Part shown: in pieces, positions 1 to 9,892 of the stretch
Layout of the letters: each line of letters starts with the position of its first letter
Numbering within the stretch: position 1 is the first letter of the stretch
NCBI GenBank assembly: GCA_004346725.1
Contig: SMDE01000006.1
Span: forward strand, 186,001 to 250,000
Origin: Phytobacter diazotrophicus
GTDB taxonomy: Bacteria; Pseudomonadota; Gammaproteobacteria; Enterobacterales; Enterobacteriaceae
Direction of reading: 5' to 3'
DNA length: 64,000 nucleotides
Made by a program: the position numbers and the translations under genes
The notes under the pieces: generated by a model
The model's input: only the letters and a program-made list of their open reading frames with translations
Told to the model about the DNA's origin: nothing
The model's database searches: none

Positions 1-493
1 GGCCAAGCGAGCTACCGAAATTCCCGCCTACCTGAAAGATAGATTGTGCCAGCCCGTGGCGTCCGCCAGAGGCCATACGCGCCACGCGAGAGGATTCCGG
101 ATGGAACACCGACGATCCCGTGCCCACAAGTGCGGCGGCAATCAGCACCGTTTCAAAACTGCCTGACAGCGCCAGCAGAACCAGGCCGCTGAGGGTAAAG
201 CACATGCCGACAGGAAGCGACCATGGCATCGGATGCTTATCCGTCCAGTAACCGACAACCGGCTGTAGTAATGATGACGAAAGCTGAAAAGTCAGGGTTA
301 TCATCCCAATCTGTAAAAATGAGAGAGAAAACTCATTTTGTAGCAGCGGGTAAATCGCCAGAATCAGCGACTGGATCATGTCGTTAAGCAGATGGGAAAC
401 GCTAATCGCACCAAGGATGCCAAAGGCGGTGCGCACCTTAGGGACTGCCCCGGAAGACGGGGTCAGTGGCTGAGGAGTTTCACTGATTGCCAT
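1..493 (-). CDS. fsr: Fosmidomycin resistance protein, MFS efflux (N-terminal part)
   Basis: Partial gene cut by the window edge: about 164 N-terminal residues are present, beginning MAISETPQPL. It is a 12-TM-type major facilitator exporter of the inner membrane, known in E. coli to confer fosmidomycin resistance. Visible features are a hydrophilic N-tail, then TM1 with SHLLNDM and a TM2 region ending with the MFS-like loop VGYWTDKHP before the next helix. It is divergent from ushA, as in E. coli fsr-ushA, with about 170 bp of shared upstream DNA. Identity rests on the recognisable sequence and the synteny; the C-terminal half is outside the window. Confidence 0.93.
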   Translation of the reverse strand, partial: MAISETPQPLTPSSGAVPKVRTAFGILGAISVSHLLNDMIQSLILAIYPLLQNEFSLSFLQIGMITLTFQLSSSLLQPVVGYWTDKHPMPWSLPVGMCFTLSGLVLLALSGSFETVLIAAALVGTGSSVFHPESSRVARMASGGRHGLAQSIFQVGGNFGSSLG

Positions 494-661
494 AAATACT
501 CTGTCAGGTTGAGCGATGTAAGAATTGTCAGAACTGAAATAGTTATCTGGCTAACATACCTGCGGATAAGGTTTGAAGGAAGTCGCAATTCTGAAAACTT
601 ATTTGTCTATTCTTTCAGAGCACAGTACTTTTGCGGTTGTTAATGAATCAGGGAGAGAAGC

Positions 662-2314
662 ATGAAATTGTTAAAAAAGAGCATGGTGCTGGCGCTGCTG
701 GCCGCCTTTACTCTGGCAAGTGGTTCGGCTCAGGCTTATGAGCAGGACAAAACCTATAAGATAACCATCCTCCATACCAACGATCATCACGGTCACTTCT
801 GGCGCAACGATTATGGCGAGTACGGCCTTTCAGCACAAAAAACGCTGGTGGACGGGATCCGCAAAGAGGTGGCGGCTGAAGGTGGCAGCGTCCTGTTGCT
901 CTCTGGCGGCGACATCAATACCGGCGTGCCGGAATCCGATCTGCAGGACGCAGAACCTGACTTTCGCGGCATGAATCTGATTGGCTACGACGCAATGGCG
1001 GTGGGCAATCACGAGTTTGATAACCCGATGAGCGTGCTGCGCCAGCAGGAAAAGTGGGCCAAATTCCCGTTCCTTTCCGCCAATATCTATCAGAAAAGCA
1101 CCGGTGAGCGTCTTTTTAAACCGTGGATGATTTTTGACAGGCAAGGGCTGAAAATCGCCGTGATCGGTTTAACCACCGATGACACGGCAAAAATCGGTAA
1201 TCCCGAGTATTTTACCGATATCGAGTTTCGCAAACCGGCGGACGAAGCAAAGCTGGTGATTGAAGAGCTGCAACAAACCCAGAAGCCGGATGTGATCCTT
1301 GCCACCACCCACATGGGGCACTATGACAATGGTGAGCACGGTTCCAATGCGCCGGGCGATGTGGAAATGGCGCGCAGTCTGCCTGCCGGGTCGCTGGCGA
1401 TGATTGTGGGTGGTCACTCACAAGACCCGGTGTGCATGGCGTCGGAAAACAAAAAGCAGGTGAATTACGTACCGGGTACGCCCTGTGCGCCGGATAAGCA
1501 GAATGGTATCTGGATTGTTCAGGCCCACGAATGGGGCAAGTACGTAGGACGTGCAGACTTTGAGTTTCGTAATGGCGAAATGAAGTTGGTGAATTATCAA
1601 CTGATTCCGGTGAACCTCAAGAAGAAAGTCACCTACGATAACGGCAAGAGTGAGCGCGTACTCTTTACCCCGGAAATTCAGGAAAACCAGCAAATGCTCT
1701 CTCTGCTGACGCCGTTCCAGAATAAAGGTAAAGCGCAGCTCGAGGTTAAAATCGGCAATACCAACGGCCACCTCGAAGGTGACCGCAGTAAAGTCCGCTT
1801 TGTACAGACCAATCTGGCGCGTCTGATTCTGGCCGGGCAGATGGCGCGTACCAATGCCGACCTGGCAGTAATGAGCGGCGGCGGTGTGCGTGATTCCATT
1901 GAAGAGGGTGCTATTACCTATAAAGATGTGCTGAAAGTACAGCCTTTTGGCAACACCCTGGTCTATGCGGACATGAGCGGTAAAGAGCTGACGGACTATC
2001 TCACTGCGGTGGCGAAAATGAAGCCGGATTCCGGTGCTTATCCGCAGTTTGCCAATGTCGGGTTCGTGGTGAAGAACGGCGTACTGAGCGACCTGAAAAT
2101 TAAAGGTGAGGCTATCGACCCGGCGAAAACCTACCGTCTGGCAACGTTAAGCTTTAACGCCACCGGTGGTGACGGCTATCCGCGCATTGATAATAAACCG
2201 GGTTATGTCAATACCGGCTTTATTGATGCCGAGGTGCTTAAGCAATTTATTGAGCAGAACTCGCCGCTGGATGCGAATGCTTACGAGCCGAAGGGTGAGG
2301 TGAGCTGGCAGTAA
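662..2314 (+). CDS. ushA: Periplasmic UDP-sugar hydrolase / 5'-nucleotidase UshA
   Basis: 550 residues, the same length as E. coli UshA. It hydrolyses UDP-sugars and 5'-nucleotides in the periplasm for nucleoside salvage. A Sec signal peptide covers residues 1-25 and ends GSAQA. The metallophosphatase domain follows with HTNDHHG (metal ligands D41 and H43), the GNHEFD motif and VGGHSQDP; the C-terminal substrate-binding domain contains SGGGVRDS and FNATGGDGYP. The start has a GGGAGAG ribosome site 6-8 bases upstream. It is monocistronic, divergent from fsr, and followed by a block of palindromic repeats. Confidence 0.97.
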   Translation: MKLLKKSMVLALLAAFTLASGSAQAYEQDKTYKITILHTNDHHGHFWRNDYGEYGLSAQKTLVDGIRKEVAAEGGSVLLLSGGDINTGVPESDLQDAEPDFRGMNLIGYDAMAVGNHEFDNPMSVLRQQEKWAKFPFLSANIYQKSTGERLFKPWMIFDRQGLKIAVIGLTTDDTAKIGNPEYFTDIEFRKPADEAKLVIEELQQTQKPDVILATTHMGHYDNGEHGSNAPGDVEMARSLPAGSLAMIVGGHSQDPVCMASENKKQVNYVPGTPCAPDKQNGIWIVQAHEWGKYVGRADFEFRNGEMKLVNYQLIPVNLKKKVTYDNGKSERVLFTPEIQENQQMLSLLTPFQNKGKAQLEVKIGNTNGHLEGDRSKVRFVQTNLARLILAGQMARTNADLAVMSGGGVRDSIEEGAITYKDVLKVQPFGNTLVYADMSGKELTDYLTAVAKMKPDSGAYPQFANVGFVVKNGVLSDLKIKGEAIDPAKTYRLATLSFNATGGDGYPRIDNKPGYVNTGFIDAEVLKQFIEQNSPLDANAYEPKGEVSWQ

Positions 2315-2340
2315 CACTCAAGTAGCTCCTCTTGTCCTGT

Positions 2341-2431
2341 TCCCTCTCCCCTTTGGGGCTGAGGAATCCCCACAAAAATGCGAGCACGAACGGTCCCCTC
2401 TCCTCTTTGGGGAGAGGGTTAGGGTGAGGGG
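2341..2431. repeat. Intergenic imperfect palindromic repeat block
   Basis: Two related CCCTCTCC-type palindromes lie between ushA and ybaK: an incomplete copy near 2341-2360 and a fuller one at 2395-2431, in which CCCTCTCC pairs with GGGAGAGGG, followed by TTAGGGTGAGGGG. The composition resembles small dispersed extragenic palindromes common between enterobacterial genes. It lies between the convergent 3' ends of ushA and ybaK, so it may also work as a transcription terminator or mRNA stabiliser. The repeat family is not named with certainty. Confidence 0.55.
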
Positions 2432-2475
2432 AAAAAACTGCCTTCACCAATAGCGCCCTGTCTTCGCAAAAGTCG

Positions 2476-2964
<489 letters not shown>

Positions 2965-3041
2965 TCAAACCACAGTAATTTCACGCAGCCAGCTTACGCC
3001 CGATTTATCACGCAAAAATAGTACTATCTTGCGCAATAGTA

Positions 3042-3071
3042 TTGGCAGTGACGAAAAGTTTGAGCGACAAT
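3042..3071 (+). promoter_or_regulatory. Predicted sigma-70 promoter of chiX
   Basis: TTGGCA (3042-3047) and GACAAT (3066-3071) are separated by 18 bases, which places the start point at about 3077-3078, just before the first ChiX hairpin. This is assigned by position relative to the RNA and was not tested. Confidence 0.5.
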
Positions 3072-3076
3072 CCGCT

Positions 3077-3158
3077 AGTCCGAAGCACGAGCTTCGGTAT
3101 AACTATAAAAACTGAAATTCCTCTTTGACGGGCCAATAATCTTATTGGCCATTTTTTT
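3077..3158 (+). ncRNA. chiX: Small regulatory RNA ChiX (MicM/SroB)
   Basis: About 82 nt. In E. coli and Salmonella, ChiX is an Hfq-bound sRNA that silences the chitoporin gene chiP and the chb chitobiose operon until the chb transcript traps it. Three features match. The 5' hairpin pairs CCGAAGC (3080-3086) with GCTTCGG (3091-3097), with a sequence different from E. coli but the same place and shape. A pairing region containing GAAATTCCTCTTTGACGGG at 3114-3132 is essentially identical to E. coli. The terminator is GGCCAATA-loop-TATTGGCC followed by ATTTTTTT. The location between ybaK and ybaP is also conserved. The terminator overlaps the 3' end of ybaP on the other strand. The 5' end is inferred. 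Confidence 0.92.
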
Positions 3159-3942
3159 GCGCTAACAGCGACGGCAAATTCCCTTCACCATACAGATGCA
3201 GCGCACCTGCGGCGACCACATAACGCCCCGGCGGTAACGCCAGCAGCCGTTCACACCAGGCGCGGTTACGCTGATGCATCAGCACATCATGCAGCGACTG
3301 ACTGAACGTCGACGGTAGCGACAGCGGCTCACTGGTGGGGGGGGAGTCCAGCCACCAGCTCATCATCACCTGCAGCAGCCGCGCATTTTCACGCCAGTGG
3401 GTCAGCGTATCCTGTAACAGTTCAAGACCGCCATCCGCCAGTTGACGCAAAATTGCGACCTGGTTCTCCGTCCCTTCCAGTTCAATCACCGGCGTTGAGA
3501 ACTGACGCGCCGCCTGTAGCAACTGATAATCGATGCCGTAGTCGGGGCGAAGGCCCAGCCGCTGTGCCTGCATGGCCTGTAACACCAGCGCAATATGCCA
3601 GGCGGGACGTGTTTCAAACTCACTCTGCGACAGATTAAGACCTTCGATGGTCTCTCTCAACTGGGTGAGAAGCGCGGGGCTCAGGCGTTCGGCCAGGGGT
3701 GGGCTATCGGGGATATCGGCAAAGGGTGAACCGCTGCTGGCGACATCGGCTTCGACAATCAGCGCATCGGCTTTGCGCAGTTTTTGCAGCAGTTGGGCGG
3801 GCAGGGGGGACATCCCCTGGGTACCCATATGGATGCTGCCAATCAGATGCAGATGGCGATTGCCCGACAGCGTAATATCCACCGCGGGCCATGGGTAACG
3901 GCGCGTGCGAAAAAAGCTTTTTAACCAGTCAAACAGGCCCAT
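3142..3942 (-). CDS. ybaP: TraB/GumN-family protein YbaP
   Basis: 266 residues from the start MGLFDWLKS, chosen because it has AGGA seven bases upstream and aligns with the E. coli start; an in-frame ATG 18 codons further upstream is less likely. The family (TraB/PrgY/GumN) has two GxxH-type motifs: GSIHMG near residue 36 and GALHLYGEGN near the C-terminus, plus the conserved acidic VEAD. Members are proposed metallo-proteases or erythromycin-esterase-like hydrolases, but YbaP's substrate is unknown. Its last codons overlap the terminator of chiX on the opposite strand. It is followed upstream by copA. Confidence 0.93.
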   Translation of the reverse strand: MGLFDWLKSFFRTRRYPWPAVDITLSGNRHLHLIGSIHMGTQGMSPLPAQLLQKLRKADALIVEADVASSGSPFADIPDSPPLAERLSPALLTQLRETIEGLNLSQSEFETRPAWHIALVLQAMQAQRLGLRPDYGIDYQLLQAARQFSTPVIELEGTENQVAILRQLADGGLELLQDTLTHWRENARLLQVMMSWWLDSPPTSEPLSLPSTFSQSLHDVLMHQRNRAWCERLLALPPGRYVVAAGALHLYGEGNLPSLLAQKNGQ

Positions 3943-4026
3943 ACGCGCTTCCTGAAATGAAAACGCCATGCTAGCGCGTAGGGGAGAAAGGTGCAATTGC
4001 CCCGCCGGATGGCGGGGCGGCCGCGG

Positions 4027-6528
4027 TCAGTCTTTCGGCGTAAAGCGTAGCAGGCGGTTAGCATTGCTGACCACGGTAATAGAGGAGAGCGCCATCGCGG
4101 CCCCCGCCACCACCGGGTTAAGCAGGGTTCCCGTCAGCGGCCATAAGATCCCGGCGGCAATGGGAATACCAAGCGAGTTATAGACAAACGCGCCAAGCAG
4201 GTTCTGTTTCATGTTGCGCAGCGTTGCCTTCGAAATAGCCAGCGCGTCCGCAACGCCCGTCAGGCTATGGCGCATCAGGGTAATGGCGGCAGTTTCAATC
4301 GCGACATCACTCCCGCCGCCCATGGCGATACCAACATCGGCCTGAGCCAGCGCCGGGGCATCGTTGATGCCGTCACCGACCATCGCCACACGGCGACCTT
4401 CGCGCTGTAATTTGGCAATGGCCTCGGCTTTACCATCCGGTAAAACCCCGGCAATCACTTCATCGATCCCGGCTTCTTTCGCAATGGCTTTAGCCGTAGT
4501 GGGGTTATCTCCGGTCAGCATCACCAGACGATAGCCAGCAAGATGCAGGCGTTGCAGGGCATTGACGCTGTCTTCGCGCAGCGGATCGCGAATGGCGAGC
4601 AGGGCGGCAATTTTGCCATCAACTGCCAGCAGTACCGGGGTGGCCCCTTGCGCGGCCTGGGAGGCCATCTCATCTTCCAGTTCGCGTACGGTGATCTGCT
4701 GTTGCGACAGCAGCGCCTGGTTGCCGAGCAGTAAGCGGCTGCCTTCTGCTTCGCCGCTCACGCCAAGGCCGCGCAACGTGCGGAAGCTCTGCACCGTCGG
4801 CAATGCCTCATCGCCCGCTTTTTCGAGGATGGCGTGCGCCAGCGGGTGGCTTGAGCCTTGTTCCAGCGCGGCGGCAAAGCGCAGCGCCTGGTGTTCGGTA
4901 AAGCCATTCGCTGTTTTGATGGCCACCACTTGCGGTTTGCCGCGGGTCAGGGTGCCGGTTTTATCAAACACCAGCGTGTCGAGAGTGCTCGCTCTTTGCA
5001 GCGCATCGGCATCGCGCACCAGCACGCCAAACTCCGCCGCGCGACCCACGCCCGAAATGATCGACATCGGCGTTGCCAGCCCTAACGCACAAGGGCAGGC
5101 AATAATCAGAACCGTGGTGGTAATGACCAGCGTATAGACGATTTGCGGCGCCGGGCCGAAGAGATACCAGATAGCGCCGCTGAGCAGGGCTATCGCTACC
5201 ACGACGGGCACAAACACCGCCGAAATTTTATCGGCCAGTTGCCCGATTTCCGGTTTACTACTTTGCGCCTGCCGCACCATGCGAATAATGCGCGACAGCG
5301 TTGTCTGGCTGCCTACCGCGCTGGCGGTAAACAGCACGCTACCGTCCTGTACCACCGTTCCGGCGTGCACGGCATCGCCAATGCTTTTCTCCTGGGGAAT
5401 CGGCTCGCCCGTGAGCATGGCTTCATCAAACCAGGCATCGCCCTGGCTTATTTCTCCATCGACAGGCACCCGATCGCCGGTGGTTAAACGCAGCGTCATG
5501 CCGGGGTGAACGTCGGCGAGAGGGAGCATTTTCTCTCCCTCTTCGGTTACCACACGGGCGGTGGGGGGCGTCAGATCGAGTAATTTTTCCAGCGCTTTTG
5601 AGGACCGCTGGCGCGCACGCGCTTCCAGCATATGGCCGAGGTTGATCAAACCAATGATCATCGCACTGGCTTCATAATAGAGATGGCGTGCTTCCATCGG
5701 GAACCACTGCGGCCAGATGTTTACGCTCATCGAGTAAAGCCAGGCTGCACCGGTACCGAGCGCCACAAGGGTGTCCATGGTGGCGGTGCCGTTGGTCAGG
5801 CTTTTCCACGCGCTACGATAAAAATGGCCGCCCGCGACAATCATCACGCCCAGCGTCACCAGGCCAATAAACAGCCACAGGGAGCGGTTGGCGTCGGTGA
5901 CCATCATGTTGTCACCCACCATCCCCCAGACCATCACCGGTACGCCGACCAGCAGGGCGACAATGGCCTGCCAGCGAAAACGCTTCATGGTCGCGTTGGC
6001 CGTTTCCTGCTGACGTTCGCGGCGTTTTATATCGTCTTCTATGGCTTCCGCACCGTAACCGGCACCTTCGACGGCGCTCACTAAATCCTGTGCGGAGGCG
6101 CTACCCATCACCAGCGCAGTGCGCTCCGCCAGATTGACCCGTGCCTGCGTGACGCCCGGAACCGCCTGGAGGGCTTTCTGGACGCGGGAGACGCAACTGG
6201 CGCAACTCATGCCATTGATTAACAGTTGCTTGCTGTCATCAAGGTCATCCGTTGCCGGAAGCTCAGGAGTGGCCGCTGTCAGTGCTTCCGACGGGGTTGA
6301 TGACTCTGCCAGCGGTTTAGCCTTTGGGTGGCTAATGCTCGCTCCGTACCCGGCTTGTTTAATGGTATCGATAAGCGCCGAAGCGTCGGCGCTGCCGGTG
6401 ATCTGCGCATGGGTAAGAGTAACGTCCGCCTGCTCAACGTCAGCACGTTGTTCCAGACTCTCTTTAACACGTTTAACGCAGTGGCCGCAGGACAGTCCGT
6501 CCAGCTCCAGCTCTGTAATGTGAGACAT
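4027..6528 (-). CDS. copA: Copper-exporting P1B-type ATPase CopA
   Basis: 833 residues (E. coli 834). It pumps Cu(I) from cytoplasm to periplasm. There are two N-terminal heavy-metal domains, with GLSCGHC (Cys14 and Cys17) and GMSCASC near residue 105. An eight-helix core follows with the actuator motif TGEP, the transmembrane copper site CPC, phosphorylation loop DKTGTLT, HP motif SSHPLA, nucleotide-binding TGDN and hinge [10 protein letters not shown]. It is divergent from its activator cueR, which binds in the shared 108 bp. A programmed frameshift site lies at codon 69 (separate entry). E. coli ybaS and ybaT, which lie between copA and cueR there, are absent. Confidence 0.98.
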   Translation of the reverse strand: MSHITELELDGLSCGHCVKRVKESLEQRADVEQADVTLTHAQITGSADASALIDTIKQAGYGASISHPKAKPLAESSTPSEALTAATPELPATDDLDDSKQLLINGMSCASCVSRVQKALQAVPGVTQARVNLAERTALVMGSASAQDLVSAVEGAGYGAEAIEDDIKRRERQQETANATMKRFRWQAIVALLVGVPVMVWGMVGDNMMVTDANRSLWLFIGLVTLGVMIVAGGHFYRSAWKSLTNGTATMDTLVALGTGAAWLYSMSVNIWPQWFPMEARHLYYEASAMIIGLINLGHMLEARARQRSSKALEKLLDLTPPTARVVTEEGEKMLPLADVHPGMTLRLTTGDRVPVDGEISQGDAWFDEAMLTGEPIPQEKSIGDAVHAGTVVQDGSVLFTASAVGSQTTLSRIIRMVRQAQSSKPEIGQLADKISAVFVPVVVAIALLSGAIWYLFGPAPQIVYTLVITTTVLIIACPCALGLATPMSIISGVGRAAEFGVLVRDADALQRASTLDTLVFDKTGTLTRGKPQVVAIKTANGFTEHQALRFAAALEQGSSHPLAHAILEKAGDEALPTVQSFRTLRGLGVSGEAEGSRLLLGNQALLSQQQITVRELEDEMASQAAQGATPVLLAVDGKIAALLAIRDPLREDSVNALQRLHLAGYRLVMLTGDNPTTAKAIAKEAGIDEVIAGVLPDGKAEAIAKLQREGRRVAMVGDGINDAPALAQADVGIAMGGGSDVAIETAAITLMRHSLTGVADALAISKATLRNMKQNLLGAFVYNSLGIPIAAGILWPLTGTLLNPVVAGAAMALSSITVVSNANRLLRFTPKD
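6317..6328 (-). promoter_or_regulatory. Programmed -1 frameshift site in copA, producing CopA(Z)
   Basis: Read on the minus strand, codons 68-69 (Pro-Lys) form the slippery heptamer CCCAAAG (6322-6328). Slipping back one base after the Lys codon gives GGC then TAA (stop at 6317-6319). The product is 70 residues and ends HPKG, a free first heavy-metal domain acting as a cytosolic copper chaperone. This is the documented E. coli mechanism and product size, and both heptamer and stop are conserved here. The downstream stimulatory RNA structure was not folded. Confidence 0.8.
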
Positions 6529-6596
6529 AATTAATTTCCTGTATGATGGGTCGTATAAAGATTGACCTGATTAATTACATGTACTAACTGTGTAAC

Positions 6597-6627
6597 AGGT
6601 TAAACCTTCCATCAAGGGGAAGGTCAA
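6597..6627 (-). promoter_or_regulatory. copA promoter with CueR operator
   Basis: Reading toward copA, there is a -35 TTGACC (6622-6627), a 19-bp spacer and a -10 TAACCT (6597-6602). The spacer is filled by the dyad ACCTTCC-N7-GGAAGGT (6604-6624). The over-long 19-bp spacer with a central dyad is the hallmark of MerR-family activation, in which CueR twists DNA to align the two elements. It matches E. coli PcopA. Confidence 0.9.
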
Positions 6628-6636
6628 GGGGGAAAG

Positions 6637-7053
6637 GTGAATATCAGTATTGTGGCGAAAAAGACCGGCTTAACCAGCAAAGCGATTCGCTTTTATGAAG
6701 ATAAAGGGCTGGTGACGCCGCCGCTGCGCGGGGAAAACGGCTACCGCAGCTACACGCAGCAACACATCAATGAATTGACACTGCTACGACAGGCGCGCCA
6801 GGTGGGGTTCAACCTCGAAGAGTGTGGCGAACTGGTGAATCTGTTTAACGATCCGGCCCGTCACAGCGCGGATGTCAAAGCCCGCACATTGCAAAAAGTG
6901 GCGGAAATTGAGCGTCATATTGTCGAACTTGAAGCGATGCGCAAGCAGCTTATGTCGCTGGCGGAATCCTGCCCTGGCGATGACAGCGCCGACTGCCCGA
7001 TTATTGATAATCTTTCCGGCTGCTGCCATCACAAGGCACACGCTAAGGGTTGA
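6637..7053 (+). CDS. cueR: Copper-responsive MerR-family regulator CueR
   Basis: 138 residues from a GTG start. The N-terminal winged helix-turn-helix ([21 protein letters not shown]) is the MerR type. A dimerisation coiled coil spans about residues 75-108. The Cu(I)-binding loop contains the two cysteines of [10 protein letters not shown] (Cys112 and Cys120 in E. coli numbering). The C-terminal CCHHK extension is also typical. It activates the divergent copA. Its last 11 bases overlap the 3' end of the convergent DUF3142 gene. Confidence 0.96.
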   Translation: MNISIVAKKTGLTSKAIRFYEDKGLVTPPLRGENGYRSYTQQHINELTLLRQARQVGFNLEECGELVNLFNDPARHSADVKARTLQKVAEIERHIVELEAMRKQLMSLAESCPGDDSADCPIIDNLSGCCHHKAHAKG

Positions 7054-7744
7054 GCATAAAGATCACCGTGCCGCGATACCATGGCGAGGCGGCGAGGCGC
7101 TGTTCCTCTTGCGCATCCCAGACGCCGTTTTGCACGCGTCCGACTTTAAACGGAATGCGTAACCCGGCCAGCGCAGGAAGGTAGGCGGTATAATCCTCGA
7201 CGGTGTTGCGCCCCTGATAGCTTTGCACCACCAGTTCATCCACCGGCAGGGCGTTCAGCGTTTTCACGCTGCCGGTTTTCGCCCAGTCCAGCAGCCCCGT
7301 CACCCCCAACGCGAACTGCGGCGAGAGGATTTCCCGCAACCGGTGCAGAAACTGCGCGTAATGATCGAGGCGGTGCGTGGCGGCATCAAAATCAATCTGC
7401 AGACCCGTCACGTTGTTACCGGCGGCCTGCCAGCGCAGTAACAGACGGTTCAGGCGTGCCAGCATCTCATCAGAAACATCCAGCGTCGTCAGGCGCACGG
7501 TCAGCCAGATATGGGGAAACGTCAGGCGGCTAACCGGTAATCCTTTGCGTTCAAATACGGCGGTGCCTGAGAGGGCAATCACATCGCCCTGATGCAGATA
7601 GACGGTGCGGGCGTCGCGCAGTGCGTCACCTGTCTTAACGCCCGACCATAACCAAAAATCCTGCCCGTCTGCGGCATTCGCCACAGACATAAACAGGGAA
7701 CTGATAAAGGCGATTACCAGTAATACTTGAGGCTTTTCGCCCAT
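7043..7744 (-). CDS. DUF3142 family exported protein, unknown function
   Basis: 233 residues with an N-terminal signal peptide (hydrophobic [18 protein letters not shown], residues 7-24). The body contains the DUF3142-like hallmarks [30 protein letters not shown] and [13 protein letters not shown], suggesting a (beta/alpha)8-type fold like polysaccharide hydrolases. The catalytic role is not established. It overlaps the preceding 718-residue gene by 31 bp, so the two are almost certainly co-transcribed. The pair lies between cueR and ybbJ, where E. coli has no extra genes. Confidence 0.72.
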   Translation of the reverse strand: MGEKPQVLLVIAFISSLFMSVANAADGQDFWLWSGVKTGDALRDARTVYLHQGDVIALSGTAVFERKGLPVSRLTFPHIWLTVRLTTLDVSDEMLARLNRLLLRWQAAGNNVTGLQIDFDAATHRLDHYAQFLHRLREILSPQFALGVTGLLDWAKTGSVKTLNALPVDELVVQSYQGRNTVEDYTAYLPALAGLRIPFKVGRVQNGVWDAQEEQRLAASPWYRGTVIFMLNP

Positions 7745-9870
7745 ACGCTTCCTGGATAATCGCGCTTGAGTTGCAAGAACCAGGCTTTACGCACCGCTTT
7801 ATCGACATCTTCGCCACCGCAATCATTGTAGCCCGATGGCGCATAGCACATCACCGCGCGGTAAAGCGCATAGCTCTTGTCTTCCGGTTCGGCCTTCGTG
7901 TCGTTAATCACCTGTTGGTACCACGCCAGACGATGTGGTTTCCCGGAAAAATCGTCCTGACGTGTGGCGACATCCAGCGCATCGTTGCCGCCACGGTCTT
8001 TCGCCAGGCTGACTTCGGTTTGCGTGGTGCGGAAAAACTCACCCAGGCAGTTAAGGGCATGGCCATCCTGCGGATTTTTACTCAGCACGCCAACGGTGTC
8101 ATTCAACGATGCGCAGGCATAGGCTTTTTCCGGGTCTGTGCCTGTCCATTTAAAGACGCTGACATCCACATCGTCAAACGCTTCGCCGGGAATGGCGGCG
8201 GTGATGGCCGTGAGCAGGGATTTATCCTGCAACCAGTCGGCATAGTGGCCCTGTGCCAGATCCTGCGTCAGCAAGGTATGCAGAGCAATGGTGCGCTCTT
8301 CGTTGTTTGGCCCCTTGCCCGCCTGCTGGCGTAACAGCTCAGGAGTGGCTTTGGTTTTCAGCACCAGCGAGCGATAGCGCAGATTCGTGATGCGGCTATC
8401 GGGGGCGAAAATCTTCTCCAGCGCATTGCTGTTGACCAGCGTGGCCGCCAGCTTCGCCTGCAGTAACTGTTGTTGCTCAACATCTTTGCTGAGATCCAGC
8501 AGATGCAGCCAGTGATCGCGTGCGGCATCCCATTGCTGCTGGCCCATCAGTGCATCGCCGTAGAGCGCCTGTTCGCTAAACGCGAGGATATTGTGCTCGG
8601 GCAGGCTCTGCGCCGGAGTAATGTCTTTCACCACCGTCGCGTAATCCTGCTTGTTGTAAGCGAGCATCAGGCGCAAATAGTTCCACAGATCGGCGCGTTT
8701 GTTTTTTTCGAAATCGGCTTTAAGACCATTGAGATACGCCTGATCGACACAGTGGGCGTGATTTTCGCACTGATTATCGCGCATCAGCCTGAGCGTCTGG
8801 ATAAAGGTCAGCAACGACGCATCGGGCGCACTTAGAAAATAGCTGTCTCCCCAGGTCAGGTCTTTGCTGAGCAACTTATTGTCGCTTTCGTTAATCAGGG
8901 CGCTCAGCGCATCGCTGTCGGCAGCCTGCGGCAGAATGTGTTCATAGAGTGTTGCCAGCGTATTCCAGTCCTGCAGATACCAGTTGATACGGCGCAGCAG
9001 CCCCTGTGTTGAGTCGACGTATTTTCCCTGCGGCCATTTTTTGAGGTAGGTATCCGCGCTGTCCCGCGCCTGTTGCGCCAGGGTTTTATCCACTTTGGTG
9101 ACGTCAAAATCACCGTATTCGCCGTTAGCATTTTCACTGCTGGCGTTAAGCGCGTTACGCATCAGCATATAGCTGGCGGTTTCGGCGATCCACGGCTGCG
9201 GGTTCGTGCTAAGGGCGGTAAAGCTCTGCCTGGCTGCGGTGTAATTTCCGGCGTAAAACTGGTTTGCGGCCTGCAAATAGTCACGAAACGCAGCGGCAGA
9301 GCCTTCCGGAACCGTGAGTTTGTTGAGTTCATCCTGAGCATTGCTGCTGCCATCGACAAGCAGGCGCGTCTTCGCCAGCGTCTGACGTAGCTCGGGGGTC
9401 AGTGTTGTATCGGCCAGCAGCGCGGCGAAAAAATCCGATAGCGTATCGCTATTGAGCGACACAAAGCGGTTTTCGTTTTCGTCCTGCAACGCCGTCAGGT
9501 GAGTGATTGCCTCGGCGTCGAGGCCCAGGGTCGCGATTTGCTGGCTGAGGGGATCCTCGCCAGGCGTCGTGTCCGAGTCGTCATCCACCGGGGGATCGTA
9601 ATCCAGCATATGCATGCCGAAATAGAAATCCCGGCTGCGGGTAATATCCGACGGGACAGGCTGGCGCAGGGATGAAAAGCCTTTTTGCTCATCCAGCAGT
9701 CGCAGCAGGTTATCGCGGGTATCGTTCGCCACGCCAAGGACCGGCGGGCTGACCAGAAAACAGCCCGGGCTCGCCCAGGCACAAGAATCCATATCCATTG
9801 ACGCCAGCGCAGCGCTGCTGGTGGCAAATGAGAGGCACAGGCCCAGCGTGAGGTGGCTTTTTTTCACCAT
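7714..9870 (-). CDS. Large exported helical-repeat protein, unknown function
   Basis: 718 residues from MVKKSHLTLG; this start has AAGGAAAG immediately upstream. A signal peptide (residues 1-23, cleaving near AALAS) is followed by a Cys-containing mature N-terminus (DSCAWASPGCFL), an acidic linker (DDDSDTTPGED) and a long helix-rich body. Segments such as ANQFYAGNYTAARQSFTAL and YGDALMGQQQWDAARDHW look like TPR hairpins. Paired cysteines (CENHAHC, CASLND, CLGEF, CYAPSGYNDC) suggest periplasmic disulfides. I do not recognise a named family. It overlaps the DUF3142 gene, so the two likely work in one envelope process. Confidence 0.75.
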   Translation of the reverse strand: MVKKSHLTLGLCLSFATSSAALASMDMDSCAWASPGCFLVSPPVLGVANDTRDNLLRLLDEQKGFSSLRQPVPSDITRSRDFYFGMHMLDYDPPVDDDSDTTPGEDPLSQQIATLGLDAEAITHLTALQDENENRFVSLNSDTLSDFFAALLADTTLTPELRQTLAKTRLLVDGSSNAQDELNKLTVPEGSAAAFRDYLQAANQFYAGNYTAARQSFTALSTNPQPWIAETASYMLMRNALNASSENANGEYGDFDVTKVDKTLAQQARDSADTYLKKWPQGKYVDSTQGLLRRINWYLQDWNTLATLYEHILPQAADSDALSALINESDNKLLSKDLTWGDSYFLSAPDASLLTFIQTLRLMRDNQCENHAHCVDQAYLNGLKADFEKNKRADLWNYLRLMLAYNKQDYATVVKDITPAQSLPEHNILAFSEQALYGDALMGQQQWDAARDHWLHLLDLSKDVEQQQLLQAKLAATLVNSNALEKIFAPDSRITNLRYRSLVLKTKATPELLRQQAGKGPNNEERTIALHTLLTQDLAQGHYADWLQDKSLLTAITAAIPGEAFDDVDVSVFKWTGTDPEKAYACASLNDTVGVLSKNPQDGHALNCLGEFFRTTQTEVSLAKDRGGNDALDVATRQDDFSGKPHRLAWYQQVINDTKAEPEDKSYALYRAVMCYAPSGYNDCGGEDVDKAVRKAWFLQLKRDYPGSVWAKSLKYYW

Positions 9871-9892
9871 CTTTCCTTGCGTATTATTACGA

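Noticed and set aside
4543-6523. Several plus-strand frames over copA
   Set aside because: All antisense of the CopA coding region.
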